Counted from the stretch's first letter, positions 14,350-24,552 are shown. The stretch is DNA of 64,000 bases from Cellvibrio sp. PSBB006 (GCF_002162135.1 NZ_CP021382.1:2974001-3038000); one strand, 5' to 3'. Notes: generated by a model from the sequence alone, not told the origin. Numbers and translations are program-made.

Positions 14350-15903
14350 CTACGCGGCTTCCGCTTCATCGTGCGGGCGCAGGCTATCCAGCAGGGTGCG
14401 ACGCAAGGCGGTCAGAACCCGGTATGCATCGGGAAAACTGTACACCGCGCAAATAACGAAGACCGGAATAAAGTTAATGATGTAGCGGGAATTAGCCTCC
14501 CACAGTAATAAAAAGAGATAAATACCCACCACAGCGGTGCGCGCGGCAAAAATAGTAGCCGCCTGTTTATTGCGGGTGACCGCGTCATACCACAGGCCCC
14601 AGATGATCAACAAAAATATCAGCACATGATGGCCGTGGGCGAGGACTTTGTAATAATCAAAGTAACGCCCGCCATCCAGCGCAAACTCATGCAAGGCATT
14701 GCGACGCTGGGGATTGTCATCGATCATCTCGTGCACGCCATAAATACCGCTGCCGAAATTTAATTGCTGCTTGCGGCCCAGGAATTCCAGATAGCCCCGG
14801 AAACCGTAATCCGCCAAACGCTCCTTGATGCGCGCAAGATTAGCGTCGACCCGTTGCTCATAGGTGGGATAACTATGGGTGTATCCATAATCCTCACCAT
14901 TGTATGCGCCGTTGCCTTTCAGCCCCATCATGACCCAATGGAGATGCGGCACCCGCTTCAGATCTGAATAGCGTTCATCAAGCAGATGATTGTCACGATA
15001 GGCGGTAAAACTTTTCAGCAAGATAAAAAAGATCAGCAACGCTGCAACAAGACTGTAACGCTGCCGCCACAGCTGCCCGCGAATAACCAGATCCGCCAGG
15101 ATAGCCACAGCAACAATCGCAACCGAAAATTTTATCAACGCGCCCATGGCGCAGAGCAGCCCCAGAAAAATGCCCAGCAATAAACGCTTATAAAAAACTT
15201 CCTGCTTTAATAAACGCAGGTAAAAATAATAGAGCGCCGCAACGAAGGGTAAGGACAGCGTGTCGGTATAAAATACCGGAGTATAAAATTGCAAGGGGAT
15301 GCAAGTCGTGAGCAACCAGAGCGCAAGTAGACCGTGTTTAACATCTTTCAATTCACGGCAGATGCCATATACCAATAAACTGCCCAAGGTGAGTGACACC
15401 ACATTGTAAATGGTGCCCAACCAATAGAGATCTTCCATGCCCAGCGCTGCGCCGGTAGAAAACAGCAGCCCCAGCAAACTGGTTGCACCAAGATTGTGGG
15501 GAAAAATATGGAAGTAATCGCGATAGTTACCGAGGTTGCCCTGCAATGCCAGATTGACCGCGCCGCGATAAACCGCTTCCGTATCCCAAGCCGTTGCTAC
15601 AGCCAACCAATATCCGAGCGATAACTGCCCGACAAACAGCAACAACATACTGACCGCAAGAATGGGTTTCTCCCGTCGAACCAGCAGCGCTTCCCGTCGG
15701 CTCATCCAGCGATACAGGTAAGCAGTCGCCGCCAGCCATCCCAGAATCGATACGATAATCGCCAGGGTGTTAAAGCGGTACACCTTGTTTTCAAATAACA
15801 CACCGAGAAATAACCAGGAAAAAATAATGGCAAAACAGAAGCAATAACAACGGTGAAAATACGAAACAAAAACAGCGCTAACGCGCGGCGTCAGGAGAGG
15901 CAT
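14350..15903 (-). CDS. Putative GT-C-type polytopic membrane glycosyltransferase
   Basis: A 517-residue protein with ten or more hydrophobic segments spread along its length and a cytoplasmic Arg/Glu-rich C-terminus. The first extracytoplasmic loop carries AWDTEAVYRGA, an acidic motif in the position used by GT-C (PMT/ArnT-like) enzymes that move sugars from polyprenyl-phosphate donors to lipids or proteins. A later YFYLRLL/GALIKFS pattern also fits this class. No sugar or acceptor can be named. AGGAC eight bases before the ATG at 15903 supports the start. Alternative: an unclassified membrane protein of the same topology. Confidence 0.65.
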   Translation of the reverse strand: MPLLTPRVSAVFVSYFHRCYCFCFAIIFSWLFLGVLFENKVYRFNTLAIIVSILGWLAATAYLYRWMSRREALLVRREKPILAVSMLLLFVGQLSLGYWLAVATAWDTEAVYRGAVNLALQGNLGNYRDYFHIFPHNLGATSLLGLLFSTGAALGMEDLYWLGTIYNVVSLTLGSLLVYGICRELKDVKHGLLALWLLTTCIPLQFYTPVFYTDTLSLPFVAALYYFYLRLLKQEVFYKRLLLGIFLGLLCAMGALIKFSVAIVAVAILADLVIRGQLWRQRYSLVAALLIFFILLKSFTAYRDNHLLDERYSDLKRVPHLHWVMMGLKGNGAYNGEDYGYTHSYPTYEQRVDANLARIKERLADYGFRGYLEFLGRKQQLNFGSGIYGVHEMIDDNPQRRNALHEFALDGGRYFDYYKVLAHGHHVLIFLLIIWGLWYDAVTRNKQAATIFAARTAVVGIYLFLLLWEANSRYIINFIPVFVICAVYSFPDAYRVLTALRRTLLDSLRPHDEAEAA

Positions 15904-16141
15904 AATATTGTCCTTTATTTTTTACCTGAAATGTCTTTTCAGGCATCTACTTTTCAGTCCCTATTGAGAAAGCCTCAATGAATGGATCAGCGGATGTCAC
16001 TTTACTGCAAGGCAAGGTTGAGTCAAGAGTCAAAATAACCCTAAGCAGCCAACCAACGATTTAAACGTCACAATCGCAAGCACCCTGACAGCCAAACCCT
16101 TGCGCCAGTGTTATGTTGCTGGGCTATCAATAGTGATCACA

Positions 16142-16158
16142 CCAGTGAACCCCACTGG
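16142..16158. other. Short hairpin upstream of mscS-like gene
   Basis: CCAGTG/CACTGG with a five-base loop, 54 bases before the channel start, inside a 308-base divergent intergenic region (15904-16211). It could be an operator or leader structure. Nothing else distinctive was seen in that gap. Confidence 0.3.
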
Positions 16159-16211
16159 CATGATTCAGTCATTATAGAAATCCCGTTTCACGACGTTATG
16201 GAGCTGCGACG

Positions 16212-17318
16212 ATGACTATCGACTGGATGCCTTACCTTCCTGAATTAAAAACCCTTGCTATTGCCCTTGGTATCGCCTTCGCACTATGGCTCGCGGCGCA
16301 TGTGGCCACTAGAATCCTGGCGCGTGTTACGCGGCCTTTTTTATTTCCGCGCCTCCTGTTGGAGCAAACCAAAGCACCCTTGCACCTGATTGTGCCATTG
16401 CTTGGTGTCCAGGCGGTATGGACGGCAGCGTCTGATGAATTGTTGTGGATGGCCGGTCTGCGCCATATCACGTTGCTATTGATCATCGGCGCGTTTACCT
16501 GGCTGGGTATGCGCGTCGTCCTGGCGATACAGAAAGTCATTATTCATCACCACCCGGTTAATGTTGCAGACAACCTCAACGCCCGTCGCATCCAGACGCA
16601 AACCAAAGTGCTGGTGCAGACACTCAGTTTTTTTGTGTTGCTGTTCGGTGCGGCAGCGATGCTCATTACCTTTCCGGCGGCGCGTCAATTTGGTACCAGC
16701 ATTCTGGCATCCGCCGGCCTCGCCGGTTTGGCAGTGGGTTTTGCGGCCAAGCCGGTATTGGGCAATTTAATTGCCGGGTTGCAGATTGCATTTACCCAAC
16801 CGATACGGCTCGATGATGTAGTCATCGTCGCGAATGAATGGGGCCGGGTCGAAGAAATTACTGGCACCTATGTGGTGGTGAAAGTCTGGGACGAACGGCG
16901 TTTGATCGTGCCTTTGCAATGGTTCATTGAAAACCCGTTCCAGAACTGGACGCGCACCACCTCCGATTTAATTGGGTCGGTATTTTTCTGGATGGATTAT
17001 TCCGTGCCCATCGATCCGTTACGCGGCGAGCTGGAACGACTGGTTAAGGAAGTGCCGGAATTGTGGGACGGGCGCGTCAGTGGTTTGCAAGTGACCGAAA
17101 CCACGGAAAATTCCGTGCAGATTCGGGTGCTGGTCAGTTCCAGCGATTCAGGTAAAAACTTTGACCTGCGCTGTTACATTCGCGAGAAGATGATCAGTTT
17201 TATTGCGCAGAATTATCCGGAAGGTTTACCCAAATTACGCGCCACTGTCAGCGAAGAAAAAGAAGAGAAAAAGGAAACCTCTACCATCAGTGAACCGGAG
17301 CGCCAGCCTCCAGTGTAG
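16212..17318 (+). CDS. MscS-family mechanosensitive ion channel
   Basis: A 368-residue inner-membrane protein. About four hydrophobic segments occupy residues 1-190. The pore-lining helix is recognisable as GTSILASAGLAGLAVGFAAKPVLGN (about 160-185), with the Gly/Ala-rich face typical of MscS TM3. The beta domain follows (QPIRLDDVVIVANEWGRVEEI), then an alpha/beta cytoplasmic domain and a charged tail. Members release osmolytes on hypo-osmotic shock. The location beside glycogen/trehalose genes fits an osmotic-stress setting. The gene stands alone on the plus strand before a pseudogene. Confidence 0.9.
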   Translation: MTIDWMPYLPELKTLAIALGIAFALWLAAHVATRILARVTRPFLFPRLLLEQTKAPLHLIVPLLGVQAVWTAASDELLWMAGLRHITLLLIIGAFTWLGMRVVLAIQKVIIHHHPVNVADNLNARRIQTQTKVLVQTLSFFVLLFGAAAMLITFPAARQFGTSILASAGLAGLAVGFAAKPVLGNLIAGLQIAFTQPIRLDDVVIVANEWGRVEEITGTYVVVKVWDERRLIVPLQWFIENPFQNWTRTTSDLIGSVFFWMDYSVPIDPLRGELERLVKEVPELWDGRVSGLQVTETTENSVQIRVLVSSSDSGKNFDLRCYIREKMISFIAQNYPEGLPKLRATVSEEKEEKKETSTISEPERQPPV

Positions 17319-17338
17319 TCCGGGGCTGACATAAACGT

Positions 17339-17620
17339 TCATACCCATAAGGGATACGGCCCGGTGTTAGCCAGCGCAATTGTGGCCTTGCTGCGTTTTA
17401 GTGCGCCAAGCGCCATCTCACGCGCCACTTATTCGCTGGTTAATCCAAAAATATCGATCGTATGTAAGCTAACGCCCAGACACGATTGTTTCGATTCTTT
17501 TGAATAGACAACGTAACCAATTTGTAATGCCGCTCCGCAGCCGGGCACTTCGGCCAGCATGCATACCTGCATACTGGCGGTACAGGACTCAGCTGTTGTC
17601 AGCGTTAATTTTTGGGTCAC
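17339..17620 (-). pseudogene. CinA/PncC-like amidohydrolase remnant with nonsense codon
   Basis: Reading minus from 17620, the translation LTTAESCTASM...GYVVYSKESKQSCLGV matches the CinA C-terminal (nicotinamide-nucleotide amidase, PncC) family up to GLTSE, then meets a TAA at 17429-17431. The same frame continues with VAREMALGALKRSKA, exactly where the family continues. So a single sense codon, probably GAA, has become TAA. The downstream conserved Gly-rich stretch of the family is absent and the frame closes at 17339. Both the nonsense codon and the 3' truncation indicate a dead gene. The 255 bases from 17621 to glgA are AT-rich and hold only the presumed glgA promoter region. Confidence 0.8.
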
Positions 17621-17875
17621 CAGAGACTGCAGCCTGCCTTAAAGTACGCTGCCAGTTTTTGCTTTTGTCTTTAATTTATGCGCAATAATTTTTTCGCCGT
17701 TTAAAGGTAAAACTCAGAAACTTCTTTTATGTGACCCAGTCATCAATATCAAGCCTTCACGATTCGTAAATACTTTTTCTCTAGTCTGTGAGCGAGATAT
17801 CGCGGCGGCAAAAATTTTATTTTCTTTATTACTTTTATTTATTTTTTAACATTGCATTTATAAACGGAGGAAGTT

Positions 17876-19432
17876 ATGGGACACGCTGTTGCGCTCTCCC
17901 GGTTTGAAAATTTGGATGTCCTGTTAACGCGCAATCAGCGATATTCGCGTAAGCCGCAAGCAGAAAAACAAAAGCAAAAAATCCTGTTTGTCACGTCAGA
18001 ATATAGCGATCTGGTCAAGGTAGGTGGTTTAGGTGACGTGTCTTCTGCCCTACCCAAAGCTCTGGCGCCGGATTATGACATCCGGGTTTTGATTCCCGGT
18101 TACCCGCAAATTATCAACAGTGGTTTTCCGCTGCGCATTGTCGGCAGCGTACCGGCCCAGGGAGAAATTCCTGCTTGTCGCATTGCGCGCATGAACTTAC
18201 CCAGCGGGCAGGTGCTGTATGTGTTGTTGTGCCCGGAATTGTATGAGCGCATGGGCACGCCTTACGGCGATAACCACGGCCAGGATTGGCCGGACAATCC
18301 CGTGCGTTTCGCGCGCCTCGGATTAGCAGCAGCGGAGATTGCCGCCGACCAGGCCAACCTCCGCTGGAAGCCGGATCTGGTCCATGCCAACGACTGGCCC
18401 GCCGGATTGGCGCCCGCCTATATGCGCTGGCGCGGGCAAGACACCCCCAGCGTCTTTACGATTCACAATCTTGCCTATCAGGGTTTATGCAGCACTGAGT
18501 ACAGCGAATCTCTCGGGCTTGCACCGGAGGCATTACAGATCAACGGTATGGAGTTCTACGGCAAGCTGTCATTCCTGAAAGCGGGGATCAGCTACGCAGA
18601 CCACATCACCACCGTCAGCAAGACCTACGCCTGGGAAATCACCACCCCCGCGTTCGGTTGCGGACTGCACGGCTTATTGAAGCAAAAATTTGACCGCGGT
18701 CGATTGAGCGGCATCGCCAACGGCATTGATGACAATTGGGACCCCAAAACCGATCACCATCTGGTGAAAAACTACGACCCTTGCTACCGCGAAGGCAAGG
18801 CCGCCAACGCCCGCTACGTGGAACAGATGTTCGGCTTGCGCGCCGGCCCCGGCCCGCTTTTTGCTGTAGTTTCACGACTGGTACAGCAAAAAGGTATCGA
18901 TCTGACGATCGCGATCAGCGAGTCCATCGTCAAAGCCGGTGGCCGCCTGGCGATCATCGGTTGCGGTGAACCCGCCCTGGAGGAAGAACTGGTGAAACTG
19001 GCCCAGCGGTATCCAAAGGACGTCGGTGTGCACATTGGTTTTAACGAAACCGATGCGCGCCGTATGTTCGCTGGCAGCGATTTCCTGCTGATGCCCTCGC
19101 GTTTTGAACCCTGCGGATTGAGCCAGATGTACGCCCAGCGTTACGGCTCACTGCCCATCGCGCGCCATACCGGCGGACTGGTGGATACCATCAATGACGG
19201 CGTAACCGGATTCCTGTTTCAACAGGCCCAGCCAGACGTATATTGGAAAGCCATCCAGCGGGCATTCAATGTATATCGCCGCCCGGACTTGCTGCACGCC
19301 ATGCGCAGCCAGGCCATGCTGACGCCGCTCACCTGGCGCCAGTCTGTGCGTCCTTACGACCAACTGTATCGCCAACTCATGGCCAGTTCGGTGAGCCAAC
19401 TAATTCCAGCGGAAGGAGGTCTGCGCGCTTGA
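17876..19432 (+). CDS. glgA: Glycogen synthase (ADP-glucose alpha-1,4-glucosyltransferase, GT5)
   Basis: A 518-residue cytoplasmic enzyme that adds glucose from ADP-glucose to alpha-1,4-glucan. The KVGGLGDVSSALPKAL motif near residue 45 is the GT5 donor-binding KxGGL signature. The C-terminal half has the GT-B partner motifs: SRLVQQKGIDL, and RFEPCGLSQMYAQRYGSLPIARHTGGL with the catalytic Glu. A 30-residue charged extension precedes the core. CGGAGGA sits five bases before the ATG. The stop overlaps the treZ ATG by one base (TGATG), indicating translational coupling. First gene of the glucan-to-trehalose operon. Confidence 0.93.
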   Translation: MGHAVALSRFENLDVLLTRNQRYSRKPQAEKQKQKILFVTSEYSDLVKVGGLGDVSSALPKALAPDYDIRVLIPGYPQIINSGFPLRIVGSVPAQGEIPACRIARMNLPSGQVLYVLLCPELYERMGTPYGDNHGQDWPDNPVRFARLGLAAAEIAADQANLRWKPDLVHANDWPAGLAPAYMRWRGQDTPSVFTIHNLAYQGLCSTEYSESLGLAPEALQINGMEFYGKLSFLKAGISYADHITTVSKTYAWEITTPAFGCGLHGLLKQKFDRGRLSGIANGIDDNWDPKTDHHLVKNYDPCYREGKAANARYVEQMFGLRAGPGPLFAVVSRLVQQKGIDLTIAISESIVKAGGRLAIIGCGEPALEEELVKLAQRYPKDVGVHIGFNETDARRMFAGSDFLLMPSRFEPCGLSQMYAQRYGSLPIARHTGGLVDTINDGVTGFLFQQAQPDVYWKAIQRAFNVYRRPDLLHAMRSQAMLTPLTWRQSVRPYDQLYRQLMASSVSQLIPAEGGLRA

Positions 19433-21210
19433 TGGACACGCTCGCTCCGCGCCATGGTGCCCGGTTGCAGAAACGGGGCACCCCGCTATCGCAGGAAGCC
19501 ACTACCCAATTTTCCCTCTGGGCGCCGGATGCATCGGCAATTGCCGTCAAGCTCGACAATGGCCAACTGCACGACCTGCAACCCCTAGCCGACGGCTGGT
19601 TCAGCCGCCTGGTGCCCTGCGGTGCAGGTACGGGCTATAAGTTCGTGATCAATGGCCGCCTTGAGGTGCCGGACCCGGCGTCCCGGGCGCAAGTCGATGA
19701 TGTGCTGGGCATGAGCTGCGTGCTAGACCAGGACGCCTATGTCTGGCAAACCACAGCCTGGCGTGGCCGCCCCTGGCACGAAGCCATCATTTACGAACTG
19801 CATGTCGGCCTGCTCGGCGGGTTTGCGGAGACGGAGGTGATCCTGCCCCATCTGGTCGAGCTGGGGGTAACCGCCATCGAGCTGATGCCGCTCAATGAAT
19901 TTCCCGGCACGCGCAACTGGGGCTACGACGGTGCCGAGATTTTTGCCCCGGAAAGCAGCTACGGCACGCCGGACGAGCTCAAACATTTAATCGATACCGC
20001 CCACAGCCTGGGGCTGATGGTCATTATCGACGTGGTGTACAACCACTTCGGCCCCGAGGGCAATTACCTGGGGCAATATGCCAACGATTTTTTTCGCGAA
20101 GACATCCAAACCCCCTGGGGCGCCGCCATCGACTTCCGCCGCCGCGAGGTGCGCGATTTTTTCTGCGAAAACGCCCTGATGTGGCTGGAAGATTACCGTG
20201 CCGATGGCCTGCGCCTGGATGCTGTTCATGCCATCAGCGAAAAAGATTTTCTGGTGGAACTGGCCGAGCGGGTCGGCAGTGCTATACCGACCAATCGTCA
20301 CATCCATCTGATATTGGAGAACGAAGGCAACAATGCCAGTTTGCTAGAACAAGGTTTCGATGCTCAATGGAATGACGATGGCCACAACATCCTTCATCAC
20401 CTGCTGACCGGGGAGAAGGAAGGTTATTACAGCGAATTTATTGAATCGCCCACCACCAAGCTGGCGCGTTTTCTGGGGGAAGGTTTTATCTTCCAGGGCG
20501 AAAAGAGTCGCCACGGCCATGCGCGCGGCGAACCGAGCGGCCATTTGCCGCCCACGGCATTTGTATTGTTTTTGCAGAACCACGACCAGGTCGGCAACCG
20601 CGCTTTGGGCGAACGCCTGATTGATCTGACCGACGAAGATTCACTCAAAGTCGCGGTGATCCTGTTGCTCCTGTCACCCATGGTGCCGCTGCTGTTTATG
20701 GGCGAGGAGTGGGGCACGCGTAAGCCCTTTTTTTACTTCACCGACCATCACGCCGAATTGGCCAAGGCCGTGTGCGAGGGGCGACGCAATGAGTTCCGGG
20801 AATTTGAGCTGTTCAGCCACCCGGAGATGCGCGAAAAAATTCCCGATCCCAATGATCCGCAGACTTACGTGAACTCGATGATCGACTACCGCGAACGCCA
20901 CGAACCGGGCCATGAAACCTGGTGGCAGTTTTACCGGACGCTGTTGGATCTGCGCAAACGTTGGATCACACCTCACCTGCCAGAGACGCGGGTAGAGAAA
21001 GTCACCGAGCTCGCGGAGCGGGCGGTATCGGCCGCCTGGCGCCTGGGCAACGGCAGCGTGTTGCGGATCGATATGAATCTGAGCGACAACCTGGTGAAGC
21101 TGGAAGGCCCGCCCGGCAACCGCCGCCAGCTGTTCAGCCACCGGGTTGACAGCAGCCACTGGCACGACGCAACCCTGCCACCGCGCAGCGCCATGGTGAC
21201 CCTCAGTTAA
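19432..21210 (+). CDS. treZ: Malto-oligosyltrehalose trehalohydrolase
   Basis: A 592-residue GH13 enzyme that releases trehalose from the trehalosyl end made by TreY. A CBM48-like beta domain at the N-terminus (FSLWAPDASAIAVKL) precedes the barrel. Catalytic regions: NHFGPEGN, DGLRLDAVHAI (nucleophile Asp), LILENEGNN (Glu) and LQNHDQVGNR. The spacing YELHVGLLGGF and the ENEGNN form are typical of TreZ rather than branching enzyme. The frame opens earlier inside glgA, but the ATG at 19432 has GGAAGGAGG about 12 bases upstream and follows the one-base overlap with glgA. The next gene, treY, begins 95 bases after the stop. Confidence 0.93.
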   Translation: MDTLAPRHGARLQKRGTPLSQEATTQFSLWAPDASAIAVKLDNGQLHDLQPLADGWFSRLVPCGAGTGYKFVINGRLEVPDPASRAQVDDVLGMSCVLDQDAYVWQTTAWRGRPWHEAIIYELHVGLLGGFAETEVILPHLVELGVTAIELMPLNEFPGTRNWGYDGAEIFAPESSYGTPDELKHLIDTAHSLGLMVIIDVVYNHFGPEGNYLGQYANDFFREDIQTPWGAAIDFRRREVRDFFCENALMWLEDYRADGLRLDAVHAISEKDFLVELAERVGSAIPTNRHIHLILENEGNNASLLEQGFDAQWNDDGHNILHHLLTGEKEGYYSEFIESPTTKLARFLGEGFIFQGEKSRHGHARGEPSGHLPPTAFVLFLQNHDQVGNRALGERLIDLTDEDSLKVAVILLLLSPMVPLLFMGEEWGTRKPFFYFTDHHAELAKAVCEGRRNEFREFELFSHPEMREKIPDPNDPQTYVNSMIDYRERHEPGHETWWQFYRTLLDLRKRWITPHLPETRVEKVTELAERAVSAAWRLGNGSVLRIDMNLSDNLVKLEGPPGNRRQLFSHRVDSSHWHDATLPPRSAMVTLS

Positions 21211-21305
21211 CGTCGGCAGTCAGTGTTCGTCATCCCACAGACAACCCCTTTGGCACGGGCAACTATTCAGTGATGGCTTCAGGTCGATTGAGAACAGGAT
21301 CGTTT

Positions 21306-24125
21306 ATGCTGCGCGCGACACTTCGTTTGCAATTCCACCAGGGCTTTACCCTGGACGACGCGGTACCTCTGGTACCTTATTTTGCGCGCCTGGGTATCAG
21401 CCACATCTACGCATCACCACTACTCAAGGCCCGCCCCGGCTCCCTCCACGGCTACGATGTGGTAGACCCCACCCGGGTAAATCCTGAACTGGGCGGCGAG
21501 GCGGCGCTGGAACGCCTGGTCGCTGCGCTACGCAAACACAAGATGGGGTTGATTGCGGATTTTGTCTCCAACCATATGGCGGTGGGTGGCGATGCCAACC
21601 CCTGGTGGCTGGACGTACTGGAGTGGGGCATCAGCAGCCCCTATGCGCGCTTTTTTGATATCCAATGGAATTCCCATGACCCTCTGCTGAAAGGCCAGCT
21701 GCTGGTACCTTTCCTGCGCACAGACTATGGCGAAGTGCTCGCCGCCAATGAAATTGGCCTGCATTTTGATGCAGACCACGGCAGCTTTTACGCCAACCAT
21801 TACGACCACCGCTTTCCCCTTTACCCACCCAGCTACGGCGAGATTCTGCGTAACACCGGTGTCGATGATCTGCTGACGCTGGTGCGCCCTTTTGAAGCGC
21901 TGGAACGCAGTCCCAATTACTGGCAAGCCGCACAGGAATTGCGTCAGGAGCTGGCACATATTGCCCAGGCGCCGGATATGCGTTTGGCCATCCAGCACGC
22001 GCTGTCGCGCTATGAGGTTAAGCCGGACGGCGAATTCAGCCAGGACAACTTCAACCGCCTGCACAACCTGCTGGAAGCCCAGCATTACCGCCTCGCCAGC
22101 TGGCGCACGGCGGCGGATGACATTAACTGGCGCCGGTTCTTCGACATCAATGAACTGGGCGGCCTGCGGGTAGAAAAAGCGGAAGTCTTCGAAGCGACCC
22201 ACGCCAAGATGTTTGAGTTGATTGAACGAGGGTTGGTGGACGGCTTACGCATCGACCACATCGACGGCCTGGCCAACCCCCGCGCCTACTGTCGCAAACT
22301 GCGGCGGCGCCTCAACGGCTTGCAAGCCAAGCGCCCCGCGCCGCTGACGGATGAACATCTCCCCATTTATGTGGAAAAAATCCTGGGCGATGGCGAACAA
22401 CTGCCCGCCGACTGGCACACCGACGGCACTACCGGCTACGAGTTCATGAATGAGATGTCCCTGCTGCAACAGGACCCGGTTGGCGAAATCCAGCTCAGCG
22501 ACCTGTGGACCAGCATCACCGGGCGCACCGCCAGTTTCATGGAAGAGGTACGCGAGGCGCGCGCCCAGGTGTTATCCAGCTCGCTCGCCGGGGATTTTGA
22601 AAGCCTTGCGCAGGAACTGCTGCTGGTCGCGCGCACTGATATCAATACCCGCGACCTGACCCTCGGCGCTATTCGCCGGGCGTTGTTTGAGCTGATCGTG
22701 CATTTTCCGGTGTACCGCACCTATGCCGGGGTTAATGGGCGGTCGGTGCAGGATCGGCAGATCTTCGAGAAAGCATTGGCCGGGGCACGCACCACGTTGG
22801 CCGAAAGCGACTGGCCCTTGTTGAACTATCTGGACCTCTGGCTGGGCGGCCAGCGATTGTGTGAGATGGCGCCCGGCGCCAACCGCAAACAGCGCCGCAA
22901 GGTCATCGCCCGCTTCCAGCAACTGACCTCACCCGCCGCCGCCAAAGCGGTGGAAGATACTGCCTGCTATCGCTCTGCCGTCAGCCTCGCGCGCAACGAC
23001 GTAGGTTTTGACCCCCAGCATTTTTCTACCACGCTGAAAGATTTCCACCACCGCTGCAGCGAACGCGCCGCGCATTTTCCCGACAACCTGCTCACCACCG
23101 CCACCCACGATCACAAACGCGGTGAAGACACCCGCGCACGCCTGGGTGTGCTGAGCGAGCGCGCCGTCTGGTTCAGCGAAAAAGTGGAGCACTGGCAACA
23201 ACAGACCGGCAACCTGCGCAGCGACCTGGACGATGGCCTCGCGCCCTCACCCGCCGATGAACTCATGCTCTACCAGACCCTCCTCGGCAGTTGGCCGTTG
23301 CGGCTGGAGCCAGATGACGCAGCGGGGATGCAAACCTACCTGGAGCGTCTGCTGCGTTGGCAGGAAAAAGCCCTGCGGGAAGCCAAGCTGCGCACCCACT
23401 GGAGCGCACCCAACACCGCTTATGAAACCGTTTGCCGCGATTTCCTGACCCGGCTACTGACGGATGAAGCCTACCGGGAATTGCGCCACGACATCGCGGC
23501 GGCGGCTATGGCCATCGCACCTGCCGGTGCCGTCAACAGCCTCAGCCAATGCCTGCTGCGCACCACCCTGCCTGGCGTACCGGATTTGTATCAGGGCGCC
23601 GACTTCTGGGATTTCAGCCTGGTGGACCCGGACAACCGCCGCCCGGTGGACTTCGAAGCGCGGGTCGCCGCCCTGTCCACCCACAGCAACCTCAATGAAT
23701 TGATTACCCAATGGCACGATGGCCGCGTCAAGCAATACCTGCTGGCAGCCGTACTAAACCTGCGCGAAGCCCATGCCGAACTCTTCTGCCTGGGTAACTA
23801 CGAGGCACTGGAAGTGGAGGGCGAACACGCCGGGCGGGTTGTCGCCTTCTGCCGCCGCCATGGCGATGAATACCTGATCGGGGTCGCACCGCGTCTGGTC
23901 GCCGGACTATTAGGCAACCAGATATGCCCTCACCCTGATTCCGCCGCCTGGCAGGACACCCGCATCCGCCTGCCGGAGCCACTGCGCCAAGCGTCATTAT
24001 CCGGGGTCTTTTCCGGCACCCTCAAGCCGCGCCAGGGCACCCTGGCCATCGCTGAGGTGCTGGCGGAATTCCCGGTCAACCTCTTGTATTTCAAGCGCGA
24101 CCCAGCAACACCCCATCACACGTAA
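21306..24125 (+). CDS. treY: Malto-oligosyltrehalose synthase
   Basis: A 939-residue GH13-family isomerase that converts the reducing-end alpha-1,4 bond of maltodextrin to the alpha,alpha-1,1 bond of trehalose. It opens with TLRLQFHQGFTLDDA, then SHIYASPLLKARPGSLHGYDV, a TreY hallmark. Later regions are DGLRIDHIDGLANPRAY (nucleophile), YVEKILGDGEQLP (acid/base) and THDHKRGEDTRAR, all characteristic of TreY. The frame extends upstream to 21270. The ATG at 21306 is preferred, with AGGA six to seven bases ahead and homology beginning at once. Works directly with TreZ and receives chains trimmed by GlgX. Confidence 0.93.
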   Translation: MLRATLRLQFHQGFTLDDAVPLVPYFARLGISHIYASPLLKARPGSLHGYDVVDPTRVNPELGGEAALERLVAALRKHKMGLIADFVSNHMAVGGDANPWWLDVLEWGISSPYARFFDIQWNSHDPLLKGQLLVPFLRTDYGEVLAANEIGLHFDADHGSFYANHYDHRFPLYPPSYGEILRNTGVDDLLTLVRPFEALERSPNYWQAAQELRQELAHIAQAPDMRLAIQHALSRYEVKPDGEFSQDNFNRLHNLLEAQHYRLASWRTAADDINWRRFFDINELGGLRVEKAEVFEATHAKMFELIERGLVDGLRIDHIDGLANPRAYCRKLRRRLNGLQAKRPAPLTDEHLPIYVEKILGDGEQLPADWHTDGTTGYEFMNEMSLLQQDPVGEIQLSDLWTSITGRTASFMEEVREARAQVLSSSLAGDFESLAQELLLVARTDINTRDLTLGAIRRALFELIVHFPVYRTYAGVNGRSVQDRQIFEKALAGARTTLAESDWPLLNYLDLWLGGQRLCEMAPGANRKQRRKVIARFQQLTSPAAAKAVEDTACYRSAVSLARNDVGFDPQHFSTTLKDFHHRCSERAAHFPDNLLTTATHDHKRGEDTRARLGVLSERAVWFSEKVEHWQQQTGNLRSDLDDGLAPSPADELMLYQTLLGSWPLRLEPDDAAGMQTYLERLLRWQEKALREAKLRTHWSAPNTAYETVCRDFLTRLLTDEAYRELRHDIAAAAMAIAPAGAVNSLSQCLLRTTLPGVPDLYQGADFWDFSLVDPDNRRPVDFEARVAALSTHSNLNELITQWHDGRVKQYLLAAVLNLREAHAELFCLGNYEALEVEGEHAGRVVAFCRRHGDEYLIGVAPRLVAGLLGNQICPHPDSAAWQDTRIRLPEPLRQASLSGVFSGTLKPRQGTLAIAEVLAEFPVNLLYFKRDPATPHHT

Positions 24126-24149
24126 ATCGACACCACGGAGATAACCACC

Positions 24150-24521
24150 ATGAACCTCAACGAGAACCGCGTGCGCGAATTCGCTTATCAAATCTGGGAA
24201 TCCGAAGGTAAACCCCATGGCCAGCATCACCGTCATTGGGAGATGGCCTGCAAGCTGGCCGCTAACCAGAGCATGGACGGGCAGGCTGCTGCCGGTAATG
24301 GTTCGGGCAATGGCTCAGCGATAGCCCAGGCCGATGCACCACAGAAAAAATCACGCAGTAAAAAGCAACCGGCGGGCAGTGAGACCAAAGCCGTGAAAAA
24401 GGCCGCCGAGACTAAATCCACCACCGCCAAAACCACCCGGCAGAAAAAAGCCAAGACACTCAATGACACGGTGGATACCGAACTCTCACCGATTAACGAT
24501 GGGTTTGAAGGTTCTGTCTAA
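24150..24521 (+). CDS. DUF2934 domain protein with Lys/Ala-rich tail
   Basis: A 123-residue protein. Residues about 6-35 (RVREFAYQIWESEG...HWEMACKLA) are a DUF2934 domain, a short helical unit found in small stress-associated proteins, often beside trehalose and glycogen genes. The remainder is low-complexity and very basic (runs of KK, AE, TA), reminiscent of histone H1-like or LEA-like disordered tails. GGAGA eight bases before the ATG. It lies 24 bases after treY and before a terminator, so it probably closes the glgA-treZ-treY transcript. Molecular role is unknown. Confidence 0.8.
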   Translation: MNLNENRVREFAYQIWESEGKPHGQHHRHWEMACKLAANQSMDGQAAAGNGSGNGSAIAQADAPQKKSRSKKQPAGSETKAVKKAAETKSTTAKTTRQKKAKTLNDTVDTELSPINDGFEGSV

Positions 24522-24552
24522 CCGGACCTGACGACCACCTAAGATTCCAGAT

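Noticed and set aside
19243..19431. Upstream extension of treZ within glgA
   Set aside because: TreZ homology starts after 19432, where a strong ribosome site and a stop-start overlap occur.
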